A stretch of DNA of 64,000 nt from JAIBBG01 sp040381475 (GCA_040381475.1 JBEIHH010000004.1:1-64000); one strand, 5' to 3'. Counted from the first letter of the stretch, positions 24,501-34,700 are shown. Program-made: numbers and translations. Notes: generated by a model from the sequence alone, not told the origin.

Positions 24501-27500
24501 TTGTTGTCAAATACTGAAATTACGACCTCGTCTGATGTCTGCGTTGGAATGCATGGCCCATTGTCTATTGTCCATATGAACTCGTGAATACCGGGTGTTA
24601 ATCCGGAGATGATAGTTTGCGGATCAAAAATGTTGTTGATCTGTCCAACACTTGCACCGGAGATACTCCAGAATGCTGTTGCAGGGGAAATTGGTGCATT
24701 GGCGTTCATTGTAATACTATTCTGTGGAGTACAGAAATCTATGTCTGTGCCTGCATCAGCGTTAGACTGATTGTTGTCGTAGATATTGATGGTAACCTGG
24801 TCCGTAGTGTTGGATACAGCGCAAGGACCGTTGTATACACTCCACTCGAATGTGTAACTTCCAACTTCCAAACCCTGAATTTCGGTTGATGGGTCATTCG
24901 GGTTAACGATGATTGCTGAATTGTTCAATGCAGTCCACGTACCTGTTCCGGGAACTGTCGGTGTCGTTGCCTGCATAAAAATACCTCCAAGCGGAGTACA
25001 CCAATCTTGATCGGGTCCGGCCTTAGCCTCAGGCGCGTCCTCATCAAACACCAGAATGGCAATCGTATCACAAGTGGAAGAATTAGGGCAAACACCATTC
25101 GAAATACACCAACTGAATGCATTAATGCCAACGGGCATATTGGTTATGTCAGTTTCAGGATTGTCGGGGTCTGCAATGAACCCATCTCCTGAGATTAATG
25201 TCCAAATACCAAAACCGGGAAGTGTTGCAGCATTGGCAGACATTGTCGCAAAATTCTCTGGTGTGCACATTTCAATGTCATCTCCAACTGTCGCCGGTCC
25301 GGTTCCATCGTCATATATCGTGATCACCATTTCATCGCAGGTAACTGGTCCGCATGGTCCGTTATCAATACACCATTGAAGTGTATAGACACCAGGTATC
25401 ATGTCACATGCAACGGTCAAAGGGTCGTTAACATTGGTGAATGTTACTGTCGTCGGACCTGCAAGTTGTGTCCATGTTCCCTCAGCAGGGAAGATTGTTG
25501 AATTTCCTTCCAGAGTCGCACAATTGGTCACTGCTCCGCAAACATCCTGATCAGGACCGGCGTTGGCGTCTTCCTGATTTTCGTCGTATATATATATATC
25601 CACACAATCTGTTGTTTGAGGTGGCGTGCAAACTCCATTGCTGATTGTCCAGCAGAAAGTATTCACACCAACCGGAAGGTTAGTTACACTGGTGCCGAAA
25701 TTATTCGGGTTTACAATTGTTGCTCCGCTAGTTGTTGTCCACAAACCGGTGGCAGGTAGAATTGGTGTTGTTCCTGTTACTGTTGCGAAGTTGTTAGGCG
25801 TGCACCATTCCTGATCTTCACCTGTATCTGAAACTGGTTGATTCACATCAAAGATGGCGATCAACATTGTGTCGACGGTGAACTCTTCTGCAAGACAAGG
25901 GCCGTTGTAAATTGTCCAGAGCAATGTGTTTATTCCCTGAGGTAAGTTGAAAGCTGTAGTTGTCGGATCGTTTGGATTGACAAAGTCAATTACTGAATTG
26001 GTGGATGTCCATTCGCCAAAGCCTGGAGGAAGAACCGATTCAGCGGCAAGAGTTGTGCTGCTTTGTGGTGTGCAAAGACTTTGATCCAGTCCTGCAACTG
26101 ATGGTCCCTGTGCACTGTTGAATACGGTGATCTCAACTTCATCTGCCTCTGATCCACAAGCCGCGTAGTTAAGAGACCACTCAAAAACATATGTACCTAT
26201 TATAAGGTTTGATATTGTGGCAAGCGAGTCGTTGATGTTGCTAATTGTTGCAGTATTCGGTCCGCTGATTTGAATCCATGTTCCTTGTCCCGGTGATACT
26301 GCAGGATCTGCATCCATGATAGTGCTCGAAGTTGGTGAGCATAGTTCCTGATCTTCTCCTGCATATGAAGGTGGAAAGCCGCTATCGAATACACATACTT
26401 CAACAGTATCTCTTGAAATTGGATTAGGACATCCACTGTTGTCTATCGTCCACTCGAAAGTATAACAACCAACCTGAAGTCCGGTAACACTGGTGTTGGG
26501 GTCATTCACATCGGCTATACTCACTGTGCTCGGGCCCGTTAGTTGCACCCAAAAGCCGACTGCAGGAGCGATTGGTGTGTTTCCTTCCAGCAATGTCGTT
26601 GATTGTGGAGTACATAAATCCTGATGATCACCGGCATCTGCGGGTGGTTGATTCGATGGAAATACATCAATACAAACGACGTCAAATGTTGTACCTGTTC
26701 CACAACCTCCATTATCAATACTCCACTGGAAGCAATTAGTACCCACGGGTAAATTGGTTATCTCTGTTTCAGGATCACTTGTATTCACAATGGCGCCTGA
26801 TCCGGTAACAACGGCCCACGTGCCAACTGCCGGACCTATTGGGTCATTGCCATTCATAAATACAGCGTCTTGTGGTGTGCAAATGGATTGAGTATTGCCG
26901 GCATCTGCGGCTGGGGCAGTCGAATCAAATACTTCAACTATCATTTGATCGCATGTGTTTGCGTTAAAACATGCGCCATTGTCGATGCACCATTCGAAAA
27001 TATAGGTTCCGACTATGAGGTTGCTTACGTCGCTGGTATTGGAATTGCCATTAGAGAAAGTGGCTGTGTTCGGTCCGCTGATTTGTGTCCATGTGCCGTC
27101 AGCAGGGAAAATAACTGTATTCGCAGCTGCGGTAAATGAACTGGCCGGGCTACACAATATGATATCAGGTCCTGCATTGGCTTCGGTTTGATCATCATCG
27201 AATACACATACTTCTACTTCGTCAAACGTTGTTGGCGGGCTGCAAGCTCCGTTGTTGATTGTCCATCTGAATACATAACAGCCAACTGCAAGTCCTGATA
27301 TTTCGACCTGATTGAGATTTGGATTGTTGATTGCGACTGTGTTCGGTCCGCTTATCTGTGTCCATAGTCCTGTTGCCGGCGAAATAGCGGCGGATCCTGT
27401 CAGAACGGTTTCTGTTACTGGTTCGCAAAGTTCCTGGTCATCTCCGGCATCTGCTAATTGCTGATCATTGAAATATACATTGATGACAACTTCGCTAAAT

Positions 27501-30500
27501 GTCTGAGAAGGGCTACATGCGCCATTGTCAATTGTCCATCTCATAACGTAGGTGCCGGTTATTAATCCACCTAGCACTGTTGTTGGATTGTTTGCTGTGA
27601 ATATGGGTGTGTTCGGGCCACTGATCAATGTCCACGTGCCGCTTGCAGGAGAGTCTGCGGCATTGCCATCCAGCGTAACGCTGTTCTGTGGTGTACAGAT
27701 GTTTTGATCTTCGCCCGCATCTGCTGGCAACTGATCGTTGTTGAAGTAGTCGAGTGTGAACGAATCTGAAGTTACACTGCATGTTCCATTGTCAACGCTC
27801 CATGTAAGCGTATAAGTTGTGCCGGGTGTCATTCCAGACATAGTTGTTATAGCCGAGGTTGCTGAAGCAATTGTTGGACCGACCGGGCTTACTGTCCAAA
27901 CTCCTGTTGATGGAGGGTTGTAGCTGCTGCCGTTTAAATTGATGATGGTCTGATCGCTGCACACATCCTGATCGGCTCCCGCATCTGCGGTTGGTTGATT
28001 TGCATCAAAGACCAAAATGGTCATTTCATCTGTGACTTGAACTGGTGTTGCGCAAGGCCCGTTGTATATCGTCCATCGGAAAACGTTGGTCCCGATTGGT
28101 ATGTTGGAAATGGCTGTGGCAGGAGAGTTTGGATTGGCAATGGTGCCACCACCGCTAACTACTGTCCAAACACCTGTAGCCGGGTTGATGAGATTATTCG
28201 CTACTACAGTCGTGTTTGCATTTGTTGAACACAATTCCTGATCTGGCCCTGCATTTGCACCGGTCTGACCGGGAGCGAAAACACGGATTTGAACAGTGTC
28301 CTGATCTGTGCCACATGGTCCGTTGTTGACAGTCCATACAAAGTTGTGGATACCAACAGGCAATCCGGTCACATTGGAAGTTGGACTAGTTGGAGATGTA
28401 ATGGTGCCTGAATTGAGCGCCGTCCATACACCTGTGGCAGGTGACGCAGGTGTGTTGCCGATGATGACAGTGGATATTGGTCCCCCACTGATGCAAAATT
28501 CCTGGTCTGTACCGGCACTTGAAATGGTTGCGTTCTGATCGAAGATATTGACATTCACATCATCCGAGATGGTTCCGCAGCCCGCGTTGTTAATTGACCA
28601 GCGGAAGGTGTTGATCCCTATAGGTATGTTGGTGATATTTGTTGATGGGTTATTGGAATTGGCAATCGATCCGTTGCCACTGATAACAGTCCAGGTTCCT
28701 ACTGCCGGCGAAGTTGCTGCGTTGGCAGCCATGACAGCGGTATTTGTCGGGGTGCAGAAATTTTGATCAGCACCAGCTGTGACTGTGTTCGCAAGGCAAT
28801 TGAAAACGTTAACAACTACAGCATCGCAGATTGGTGAATCACAACTGCCATTGTTAAGACACCAGGTGAATGTATATATACCTGGCGGGAGATTCGTCAC
28901 AGATGTGTTGGCGCTTGTCGGGCTCACAATCACGGGGCCCGAAGGCGAAACAGTCCAAAGGCCTGTACCAGGAAAAACTGGGCTGGTTGCACTCAAAGAT
29001 GCGGCAACCGGTGTTCCATTGAAGTTCAGGTTCTGATCAGGACCCGCATTCGGTGTCGGTTGCGAAACCGGAAATACAGTTATGATAACATCGTCGAAGG
29101 CATTGTTGTTGGCGCAGTTTCCGTTAGCAACCGTCCATCTGAATGTGTTTGTTCCCACGCTCAATCCATTCACAACGCTGCTTGGTGAATTGGCATTCAC
29201 AAAAGATCCGGTTCCGTTGATTACACTCCATGTGCCCTGGGCTGGAAACGTCGGGGTTACTGCAGCCATCGTTGCAGAGTTGTTTGGAAGACATACAGTC
29301 TGATCGGCACCCGCATTGACCGGTGAAGTCGGCGTGAATACGGAAATGCAAACCTGATCGGTGGTACTGCCACATGGACCACTGGTAATGGTATAATTGA
29401 AACAATAGATACCTGGTTGAGTGAGTCCACTTATGGAAGTGGATGAAGTCAGTTGGGAAGAAATTACCGGTGTAATCGGACCACTGACAAAAGTCCATAA
29501 CGCTGTATTCGCTCCTATAAGGGAGTTACCGGCCAAGGTAACGGTGGTGAATGAACCGATGCAACGTGTTACATCTGGCGGAGCAACAGCGGTTTGAATC
29601 GACGGAAAGACGCAGAAATACACAGTGTCTTTTGTTTCTCCACCAGGGCAACCTCCGTTACCTATGTTCCACTCAAAACTGTTGCAGCCTGCGCATAAAT
29701 TGGTAACCGGTGCGCTCGGATTGTTGATGTTGAAGATAGTTCCACAACCTCCAAAGATTGTCCAGGTTCCTGTGGCCGCAGTTCCGGGGTTGTTGGCGCA
29801 CAATGTTGATGATGTGCTGCCGCATACATAAACTGTATCTGCATTGGTTGGTGAGCAGGTATTTGCATCTGCTATTGGTGGGGTTCCGTTGTAAACAAAA
29901 ATTGTCACAACATCAACATTCTGGTCGCATGGATAATCCTGATGCCAGATGAAAGTATTCGATCCAAGCTGAAGATTGGTAACGTTTACAGTAGGACCAC
30001 CTTGTTGGTCAACCCCAACTATGGCGGGCGAATTTGTTCCTCCGCTGATAATACCTGGTCCGGAAATTTTTGTCCAGTACCCCGTTGCAAGCGGGTCAGG
30101 ATTTACCGCACTAAGCGTTGTAAAATTCGTCGGTGAGCAAAGCTGTTGATCGGCTCCCGCGTTGATCGGCGTGTTTGGATTTACCACGATTATGGTTATC
30201 TGCAGCGTACCTGACTGTCCAAGATTGTTTGTGACGGTAAATGTGATCGTGTTAGGTCCGGTAAAATTGAACGGAGCAGTATAACGGAAGCATCGCGGAA
30301 GCGGATTGGATGGAGGTGCAACTACAATTGTGCCTGCATTGCCGCTGAAAGAAGTTATTGTATGGGTTGTACCCGCGCTGGTCACATTGATGCAATGATC
30401 GATACTGGCCCCCTGACACAGGATCGTTGACAACGTATATGCCGTAGTCGGTAATCCTGTTATGGGGTCAAGAAATGTCAACTGTGACCAACCTGTTGAT

Positions 30501-30553
30501 GATGTTATAAGGGCAATAGCAACGACTAAAAGCAGACGTAGTGAGTTTTTCAT
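21509..30553 (-). CDS. Giant repeat surface protein with T9SS type B sorting domain
   Basis: A 3014-residue secreted protein. It has a signal peptide (about 1-23, ending GWSQ), a unique N-terminal region (24-129) resembling a cadherin/Ig-like fold (NTITFTVTNNLGQSGTLQIT), about 31 tandem repeats averaging 90 residues (130-2918), and a gliding-motility-type C-terminal domain (2919-3014). That domain contains PDAFSPNGDGVNEEFFI, IKIFNRWGTEVF, WNGTS and FTGFVYLKR, the type B T9SS signal. No enzyme motif is visible, so it is probably an adhesin or filament on the cell surface, comparable in plan but not in repeat sequence to SprB. It heads an operon with the PorP/SprF-like and PorE-like genes. ATG 30553 directly begins the signal peptide. 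Confidence 0.93.
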   Translation of the reverse strand: MKNSLRLLLVVAIALITSSTGWSQLTFLDPITGLPTTAYTLSTILCQGASIDHCINVTSAGTTHTITSFSGNAGTIVVAPPSNPLPRCFRYTAPFNFTGPNTITFTVTNNLGQSGTLQITIIVVNPNTPINAGADQQLCSPTNFTTLSAVNPDPLATGYWTKISGPGIISGGTNSPAIVGVDQQGGPTVNVTNLQLGSNTFIWHQDYPCDQNVDVVTIFVYNGTPPIADANTCSPTNADTVYVCGSTSSTLCANNPGTAATGTWTIFGGCGTIFNINNPSAPVTNLCAGCNSFEWNIGNGGCPGGETKDTVYFCVFPSIQTAVAPPDVTRCIGSFTTVTLAGNSLIGANTALWTFVSGPITPVISSQLTSSTSISGLTQPGIYCFNYTITSGPCGSTTDQVCISVFTPTSPVNAGADQTVCLPNNSATMAAVTPTFPAQGTWSVINGTGSFVNANSPSSVVNGLSVGTNTFRWTVANGNCANNNAFDDVIITVFPVSQPTPNAGPDQNLNFNGTPVAASLSATSPVFPGTGLWTVSPSGPVIVSPTSANTSVTNLPPGIYTFTWCLNNGSCDSPICDAVVVNVFNCLANTVTAGADQNFCTPTNTAVMAANAATSPAVGTWTVISGNGSIANSNNPSTNITNIPIGINTFRWSINNAGCGTISDDVNVNIFDQNATISSAGTDQEFCISGGPISTVIIGNTPASPATGVWTALNSGTITSPTSPTSNVTGLPVGIHNFVWTVNNGPCGTDQDTVQIRVFAPGQTGANAGPDQELCSTNANTTVVANNLINPATGVWTVVSGGGTIANPNSPATAISNIPIGTNVFRWTIYNGPCATPVQVTDEMTILVFDANQPTADAGADQDVCSDQTIINLNGSSYNPPSTGVWTVSPVGPTIASATSAITTMSGMTPGTTYTLTWSVDNGTCSVTSDSFTLDYFNNDQLPADAGEDQNICTPQNSVTLDGNAADSPASGTWTLISGPNTPIFTANNPTTVLGGLITGTYVMRWTIDNGACSPSQTFSEVVINVYFNDQQLADAGDDQELCEPVTETVLTGSAAISPATGLWTQISGPNTVAINNPNLNQVEISGLAVGCYVFRWTINNGACSPPTTFDEVEVCVFDDDQTEANAGPDIILCSPASSFTAAANTVIFPADGTWTQISGPNTATFSNGNSNTSDVSNLIVGTYIFEWCIDNGACFNANTCDQMIVEVFDSTAPAADAGNTQSICTPQDAVFMNGNDPIGPAVGTWAVVTGSGAIVNTSDPETEITNLPVGTNCFQWSIDNGGCGTGTTFDVVCIDVFPSNQPPADAGDHQDLCTPQSTTLLEGNTPIAPAVGFWVQLTGPSTVSIADVNDPNTSVTGLQVGCYTFEWTIDNSGCPNPISRDTVEVCVFDSGFPPSYAGEDQELCSPTSSTIMDADPAVSPGQGTWIQISGPNTATISNINDSLATISNLIIGTYVFEWSLNYAACGSEADEVEITVFNSAQGPSVAGLDQSLCTPQSSTTLAAESVLPPGFGEWTSTNSVIDFVNPNDPTTTAFNLPQGINTLLWTIYNGPCLAEEFTVDTMLIAIFDVNQPVSDTGEDQEWCTPNNFATVTGTTPILPATGLWTTTSGATIVNPNNFGTSVTNLPVGVNTFCWTISNGVCTPPQTTDCVDIYIYDENQEDANAGPDQDVCGAVTNCATLEGNSTIFPAEGTWTQLAGPTTVTFTNVNDPLTVACDMIPGVYTLQWCIDNGPCGPVTCDEMVITIYDDGTGPATVGDDIEMCTPENFATMSANAATLPGFGIWTLISGDGFIADPDNPETDITNMPVGINAFSWCISNGVCPNSSTCDTIAILVFDEDAPEAKAGPDQDWCTPLGGIFMQATTPTVPGTGTWTALNNSAIIVNPNDPSTEIQGLEVGSYTFEWSVYNGPCAVSNTTDQVTINIYDNNQSNADAGTDIDFCTPQNSITMNANAPISPATAFWSISGASVGQINNIFDPQTIISGLTPGIHEFIWTIDNGPCIPTQTSDEVVISVFDNNLPDADAGETDSLCAPLDLSPLTTSLTGSILGGAATGLWTQVSGPFPATIISNESPSTDVSGLVVGTYVFSWTVNNGPCGITSDEVMVVVNDPTQTQPSAGQDAYYCTPTSTHIMTATPAASPAIGYWQSISPNVVVVATGDPASEVTNLTVGQHIFLWHLNNGACGSSFDDISVFIYDEFNPPADAGTDIELCLPQTEVNLSASFPLYPAVGQWAQIEGCSSVPIGDVNNPNSLVSELCIGTQCFIWEVNNGPCPDGITRDTVCVFLFDPGIVIDAGPDQSMCTPQNSAIMSATVPQDPNTGLWTNTQGGGSINFETLATTVISDLPVGINCFEWSFYNGPCDNQPSNDLCIYVYDQGQPSADAGEDIEICFPETSTTLVGNAPIVPATGFWTVISGSATIQNINSPVTEVTGLSSGDNVFKWTIDNGPCIDPITEDTVVVHLFPESAAQALAGPDQQLCTPDSSAQLAATAPAIPAIGFWVPVAINGQLSSTTDPNATLDFLTVGIHTVEWHVYNGPCNAESVDAVSIFVYDATAPLANAGPDIELCLPVNSLEMAGSEATYPGIGQWTLGAHPGNPVIDSPLDSTTLVSNLAVGITELIWTFDNGDCGVSIDTMRVFVYDPNSPDAAVNNDTTICDAPACVNLIGSQPIFPAYGWWEQIAGDLTATIDDTSSAITTACGLALNESAFVWHIYNGPCDNGLTSDTVWFYIYDSMVGVASAGKDTAFCGTLSQYQLEGSTLVGSVAGLATGQWTGATGNILNAEDPDAIVIEIPVGVNCYVWTVDNGACGITSDEMCITIYDSEQSPADAGEGATICSNLFEPFNLSGNEVTFPGTGIWTVLNGPADIDDPSNHDAFVSYLGQITTPLVPIYDTLLWTIDNGVCGISTDSVVFIVEDCETIKIPDAFSPNGDGVNEEFFISNLSYYPNNSIKIFNRWGTEVFNAAPYKGDWNGTSVASGTVGEQLPVSTYYYVLSIGASYEEVPDKVFTGFVYLKR
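21512..21799 (-). other. Type B T9SS sorting domain of the giant protein
   Basis: Encodes residues 2919-3014. The conserved blocks are PDAFSPNGDGVNE, the IKIFNRWG strand, WNGTS, a YYYVLSIG strand and the terminal FTGFVYLKR. Type B signals characterise motility adhesins and other large surface proteins, and depend on PorP/SprF-type partners in Flavobacterium. Confidence 0.9.
21800..30166 (-). repeat. Array of about 31 Ig/PKD-like coding repeats, average 270 bp
   Basis: Counted by hand from the protein: about 31 units of 86-97 residues. The typical unit is ADAGPDQxLCTP, then a hydrophobic strand, SPATGxWT, xISGP, NNPxTxVTNL, xVGTxxFxWTIxNGPC, and DEVxIxVFD. Most units have one Cys in the first block (LCTP or similar) and one in NGPC. 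Units are diverged, not identical, so the DNA is not simple satellite. The array is in frame throughout. The unit resembles the AGPDQ-type PKD/K319L Ig-like fold. Confidence 0.9.
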
Positions 30554-30714
30554 AAGCTATCCGTTTAAGACAGTTTTTCTTTAAGGCCCGCACCAGGTGT
30601 CTGGCTTTATTCTGCGGTTGATACAAAAATCTACGATACTCCTGTTGATACTTTTGATATAAAAGGAAGATTTCAACACTTTGAACTGAATAGTCATATT
30701 TGAGTCTTTAAAAA

Positions 30715-30749
30715 AGAAAAGAGGCTGTCTCAGCAAAGAGACAGCCTCT
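30715..30749 (-). terminator. Terminator of the lipoprotein gene
   Basis: A perfect 12-bp stem, AGAGGCTGTCTC (30720-30731) with GAGACAGCCTCT (30738-30749), around a 6-base loop. On the minus strand it is followed by TTTTTCTTTTTT. It lies 32 bases past the leftward lipoprotein stop and upstream of the giant gene, so the giant gene needs its own promoter in 30554-30714; I found no exact TAnnTTTG box there. Confidence 0.9.
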
Positions 30750-30781
30750 ATTGATTTCAGAGTTTTTCGTTGCGTTTAAAC

Positions 30782-31603
30782 TCAGTTCTGATGCAGGTTG
30801 ATTTCATGTGTATTGCCGTTCATACCGGTAACGATCGCTACATCGTCGCATGCACCATCACCAAAGTCGATGCTGCGCTGACCTTGCGGACCAGCAATGC
30901 TCACTACCCCCGAGGTTATGTATCCACATGCCTGGTCTATTATGAGAGGTTCTGCAATTGTGCGAATTCGCATTGCTCCATCGTTCTTAACGCTTGTGCC
31001 CGAGCCTGTAACTGAAAATACGTTGTCACCGCACGCTTCTGTATCATACCCGCTGAGCCATGTAACCGTTTCATTACATGTTCTTACAACGGTATTGCCA
31101 TTCTTGACGATAGTTGTATTAACCTCTCTGCTGAATTGCGATTGACCGCTTTCATTAACCCCAATGTTGATGGTAACACGTGAACCACTGATTTGAGCTC
31201 CGTTGACCATGTAATTTTGAAAAGTGACTGTTCGTACCGCCCCCTCATTTTGCATGTCATCGGATAATTCGATGATGATTAGACCACTTTTGCTAATACC
31301 ATTTTCATTGGTACAACCTTCTCCATAGTCTATAGTGATCGTTTTCGGAAACTCCTCTCCGCTCTCTGTCACAATCGCGCAGGATGCCAGTTGCGATTGC
31401 CAGTTGCATCCACCTGAGCCCGCCATTCCACGCATAGCAGGAATGTCTTCATCGGCCGAAACACTTTTTTCCACAAATAAACTCATGGCTTCTGTGCTAA
31501 CTACGTCTTCAATTTCATTGGTGTTTTGCTCTTTTTTGCAGGAGCTTAACAGAGCGGTGGATGCAAACAGCATTAAACCTGCAATAAATCTTGTGTTTTT
31601 CAT
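30782..31603 (-). CDS. Hypothetical lipoprotein
   Basis: A 273-residue protein with a lipoprotein signal: a hydrophobic core followed by LLSSCKKE, with C22 as the lipidation site. The body is predicted beta-rich and contains paired motifs such as TITIDYGEGCTNENGISKSG and SIDFGDGACDDVAIV. These two look like an internal duplication (IDxGxGxC...). I do not recognise a characterised family. Its place between two T9SS substrate genes suggests a surface role, but it has its own terminator and probably its own transcript. No enzymatic residues are apparent. Confidence 0.8.
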   Translation of the reverse strand: MKNTRFIAGLMLFASTALLSSCKKEQNTNEIEDVVSTEAMSLFVEKSVSADEDIPAMRGMAGSGGCNWQSQLASCAIVTESGEEFPKTITIDYGEGCTNENGISKSGLIIIELSDDMQNEGAVRTVTFQNYMVNGAQISGSRVTINIGVNESGQSQFSREVNTTIVKNGNTVVRTCNETVTWLSGYDTEACGDNVFSVTGSGTSVKNDGAMRIRTIAEPLIIDQACGYITSGVVSIAGPQGQRSIDFGDGACDDVAIVTGMNGNTHEINLHQN

Positions 31604-31734
31604 GATCTTTAATTTTATTGTTCTGATGATTCAGACATACTAAAATGAATATAGTTTAATCTCTTGATGATTTGATATCGGACTTTCCCCAAATATCAAG
31701 GCAATAACTATTACTTACGTAAATGGATTTGTGA

Positions 31735-31766
31735 AAACAAAAAGGCCATCCAAATGGATGGCCTTT
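31735..31766 (-). terminator. Terminator of the Cys-rich T9SS protein gene
   Basis: AAAGGCCATCC (31741-31751) pairs with GGATGGCCTTT (31756-31766) over a 4-base loop. The minus strand continues TTTGTTTTC, giving a T tract for the leftward gene that ends 22 bases before the hairpin. Confidence 0.9.
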
Positions 31767-31788
31767 CATTATTGTGAGTTCAGTTTTC

Positions 31789-34700
31789 TTATTTCTGAAG
31801 GATGATCGAATGATGCTCGATTGATTTATTGCCTATAATTTCAAGTGTGTAGTTTCCTTGAGCAAGCTCAACAACATTCAACGACTTCATCTGACCTTTG
31901 CCAATTACATGCTGTTCATTATACACCAATCTTCCTGTATTGTCAAGTATGCGGATTTGAACCTGCTGTTCGCCACCCTGATTGCTGATATTGATAATAT
32001 CGCGTGCGGGATTCGGATACAAAGTGAAGTTGTTGATTTCTACTTCTTCGACTCCCGGATATTCACATGAACCATCATCAATAGTTGCTTCAGGGTTGTA
32101 GTTCAAAGCTTCCGGATCAGTGCATCCATAAACTCCTCCCGCACCGCAATCAAGTGTAATGAGCTGAGAAGTAAGGAAACAATTTTCAAGTGTGTTAGAA
32201 GATACCTGAATAGCTACCAACGTGCCATTCGGGAATGGTCCTATGGTAAATGTGCCCGCTAATGACATCACTTGCTGCTGATTGTTGAAGCTGTTGGTGA
32301 TGGTATAAGGTGCACCGTTTCCAAGTGTAGATACTTCGACGTCGATATAGAAATTACTGAGGTCACCTTGAGTACAATGTTCATCGTAGAATATTGTTGG
32401 CCAAACGCATTCATAAACACATGAGCCATCATCTACTGTAGCTATCGGATTGTAATTGTAAGCGTCAGGATCTGTACAACCTTGAATGTTTGTATAGAAG
32501 CATGTGCCATCGTCAATTGTCGCTGTAGGATCATAGTTTGTGGCATCTTCGTCCGTGCAACCGGCACATGTCAGGTATTCGCAGGTTCCGTCATCAATGA
32601 TTGCCAGATCGTTGTAGTTACAAGCTTGCTGGTCGGTACATCCTACCTGAAGGTTGTAAATGCATGAGCCATCATTCACTGTAGCCTGTGGATTGTAGTT
32701 GAGCGCAACAGGATCTGTGCAACCCAGAATTTCATTCGTGTTGGTGCAACCATTCAACGGAGGAAGATTGCCGTCGCAAACGTTGTAAGGATCCAGATTC
32801 GGAGCACCTTCAATGTCACCGCAGTCAAAACCCCAGGTGATACAATTGAAATCAACTTCCTGTCCGGCCCACTGATAGAAGCCGTCATCGGCGAAGCCAT
32901 CGCCCAGCCAGCTCAATACACCAATGCTGAGAACTGTTCCATTGCAATCGCAAACTGTGATCTCATCTCCGCAATCTCCAGTGCTGAATTCATACAAGTA
33001 TGATACCGCTCCGTCATCCGTTGTGTAATAGATGCTGTAGTCTGAGTTTGGCTCGAGGTAAACCAATCCACCATCATCGCCTGAGCCATAACCTTCGGCT
33101 GATACATTCAACTCAGTGAAATCTCCATCATTGATGGAATAGAAAATCGATTCAACGATGCATGGTCCAGCAAAATCATATGTAAATCCAATTGAAGGAA
33201 GAACGTTATCACCTGTTCCTGTTGGATAACAAGGCTCTTCAAAAAAGATCAATTCAAGGTTATCGCATACCGTTTGTGGTCCTACACAAAATTCATATGC
33301 AATCTCAAATGAGAATTCATTGCCAAAAACTGTTGCAGTATATCCGGCTTCGGTGTAGTCATAAATACCCACGAATCCATCTAGTTCACATGCTGCATTG
33401 CTCATTCCGTCTCCGAATGAATCGGCCACGACCAAGGTATAGCAGCCTTGCGGCAAACACATAGCAAAAGTGTAGTTCATGTATTCGTCTACGATGAAGT
33501 TGAGAACATCTGCAACAAAAACCAAATCACCCAATGAATTGAAAACATATACGGATGTTTCTTCCGGAAAGCAATCGGTCGTAATATCGAGGTCTATGTT
33601 GTAGCAGAATTCGTCAACACAACCATTGGCCGGTGGAAGTGAACCAGAACATACGCCATATGGATCATAGGTATAAAAACCTTCTTCGAGTTCATCACCG
33701 CAGTCGAAGCCCCAGCCGGCGCATTCAAAATTGACAGGGAGGTTTATATCACCGTTCCAGTAATAGGTGCCGTCGTCCAGAGAGCCGTCACCGAGCCATG
33801 CAAGAGCTTCAATAGGAAGCTGGGTACCTGCGCAATCGCAGATGGTTTCTCCGCTTTCACAAGATATTGTGGTGAATGACACCAAAGGAGAAATGCTTCC
33901 GTCGTCCAGCACATAATAAACATCATAGTCGGCATTCTGGATATTGAATAAAATGCCTATATCATCACCACTGCCATAATTGAATCCGGAAAGATCAAGA
34001 TATTCAAAAGCACCATTGTTCACGGAAGAATAAATTCCCGCAACAAGGCAAGTGCCGTTGTAGAAAGGTGTGATGTCGCCGGACGGAACCTGACCGGCTC
34101 CTGTCTCATAACAGCCAGTATCGGTGTATTCGATGAATAAATTGGAGCATATAGCTACATCGTCACAATTTGTGGTTAGATAGGTGTATGTATCTGAAGT
34201 TGTTCCATCGCTCAATTCAAAATAGAAGTCATAGAAAGTATCGTCGAGGAACAAATAAATACCAATAGCGTCTCCGGAGAAGTAAGTATCGGAACCCAAT
34301 GCTTGTTCCTGCCATCCTTCTGTAGTGGTATAAAACCAAATGGAGCTCACATAACAGGCACCAGTATAGTAGGCATAAAAATTCACCAGTTCATCTGTAT
34401 CAACACAGTCGACATAGCTGTAATCGGCACCCGTAAATGAACAACCTGCTACATCACATGTTCCGGTGGTGTAAGCGAAATTTTGACTTTCAGTTCCATC
34501 ATCCAAAAGATAATAGTATATGTATGTAGTATTGTCTTCTGGAAGCAATATCGGAACTGCGTCGCCGGATTGGATGTTTTGTGCGCTCACGTCAATATAG
34601 GTCCAACCTGTAAGATCTGTATAGAAATAAACTCCATCTACGTTGCATCCTCCCGTGAAGAAGGGTGTGAAAACAACAGACTCAGAAGTTCCCTGGCAGC

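Noticed and set aside
21800..30166. Many rightward open frames (60-140 codons) opposite the giant gene
   Set aside because: They follow the period of the repeats and are antisense reflections of its codon pattern; the leftward frame is one uninterrupted 3014-codon reading with signal and sorting domains.
21800..30166. Regular repeats suggesting a CRISPR array or minisatellite
   Set aside because: The period is about 270 bases, units are diverged at DNA level and in frame with a protein domain; there are no identical short repeats with unique spacers and no cas genes.
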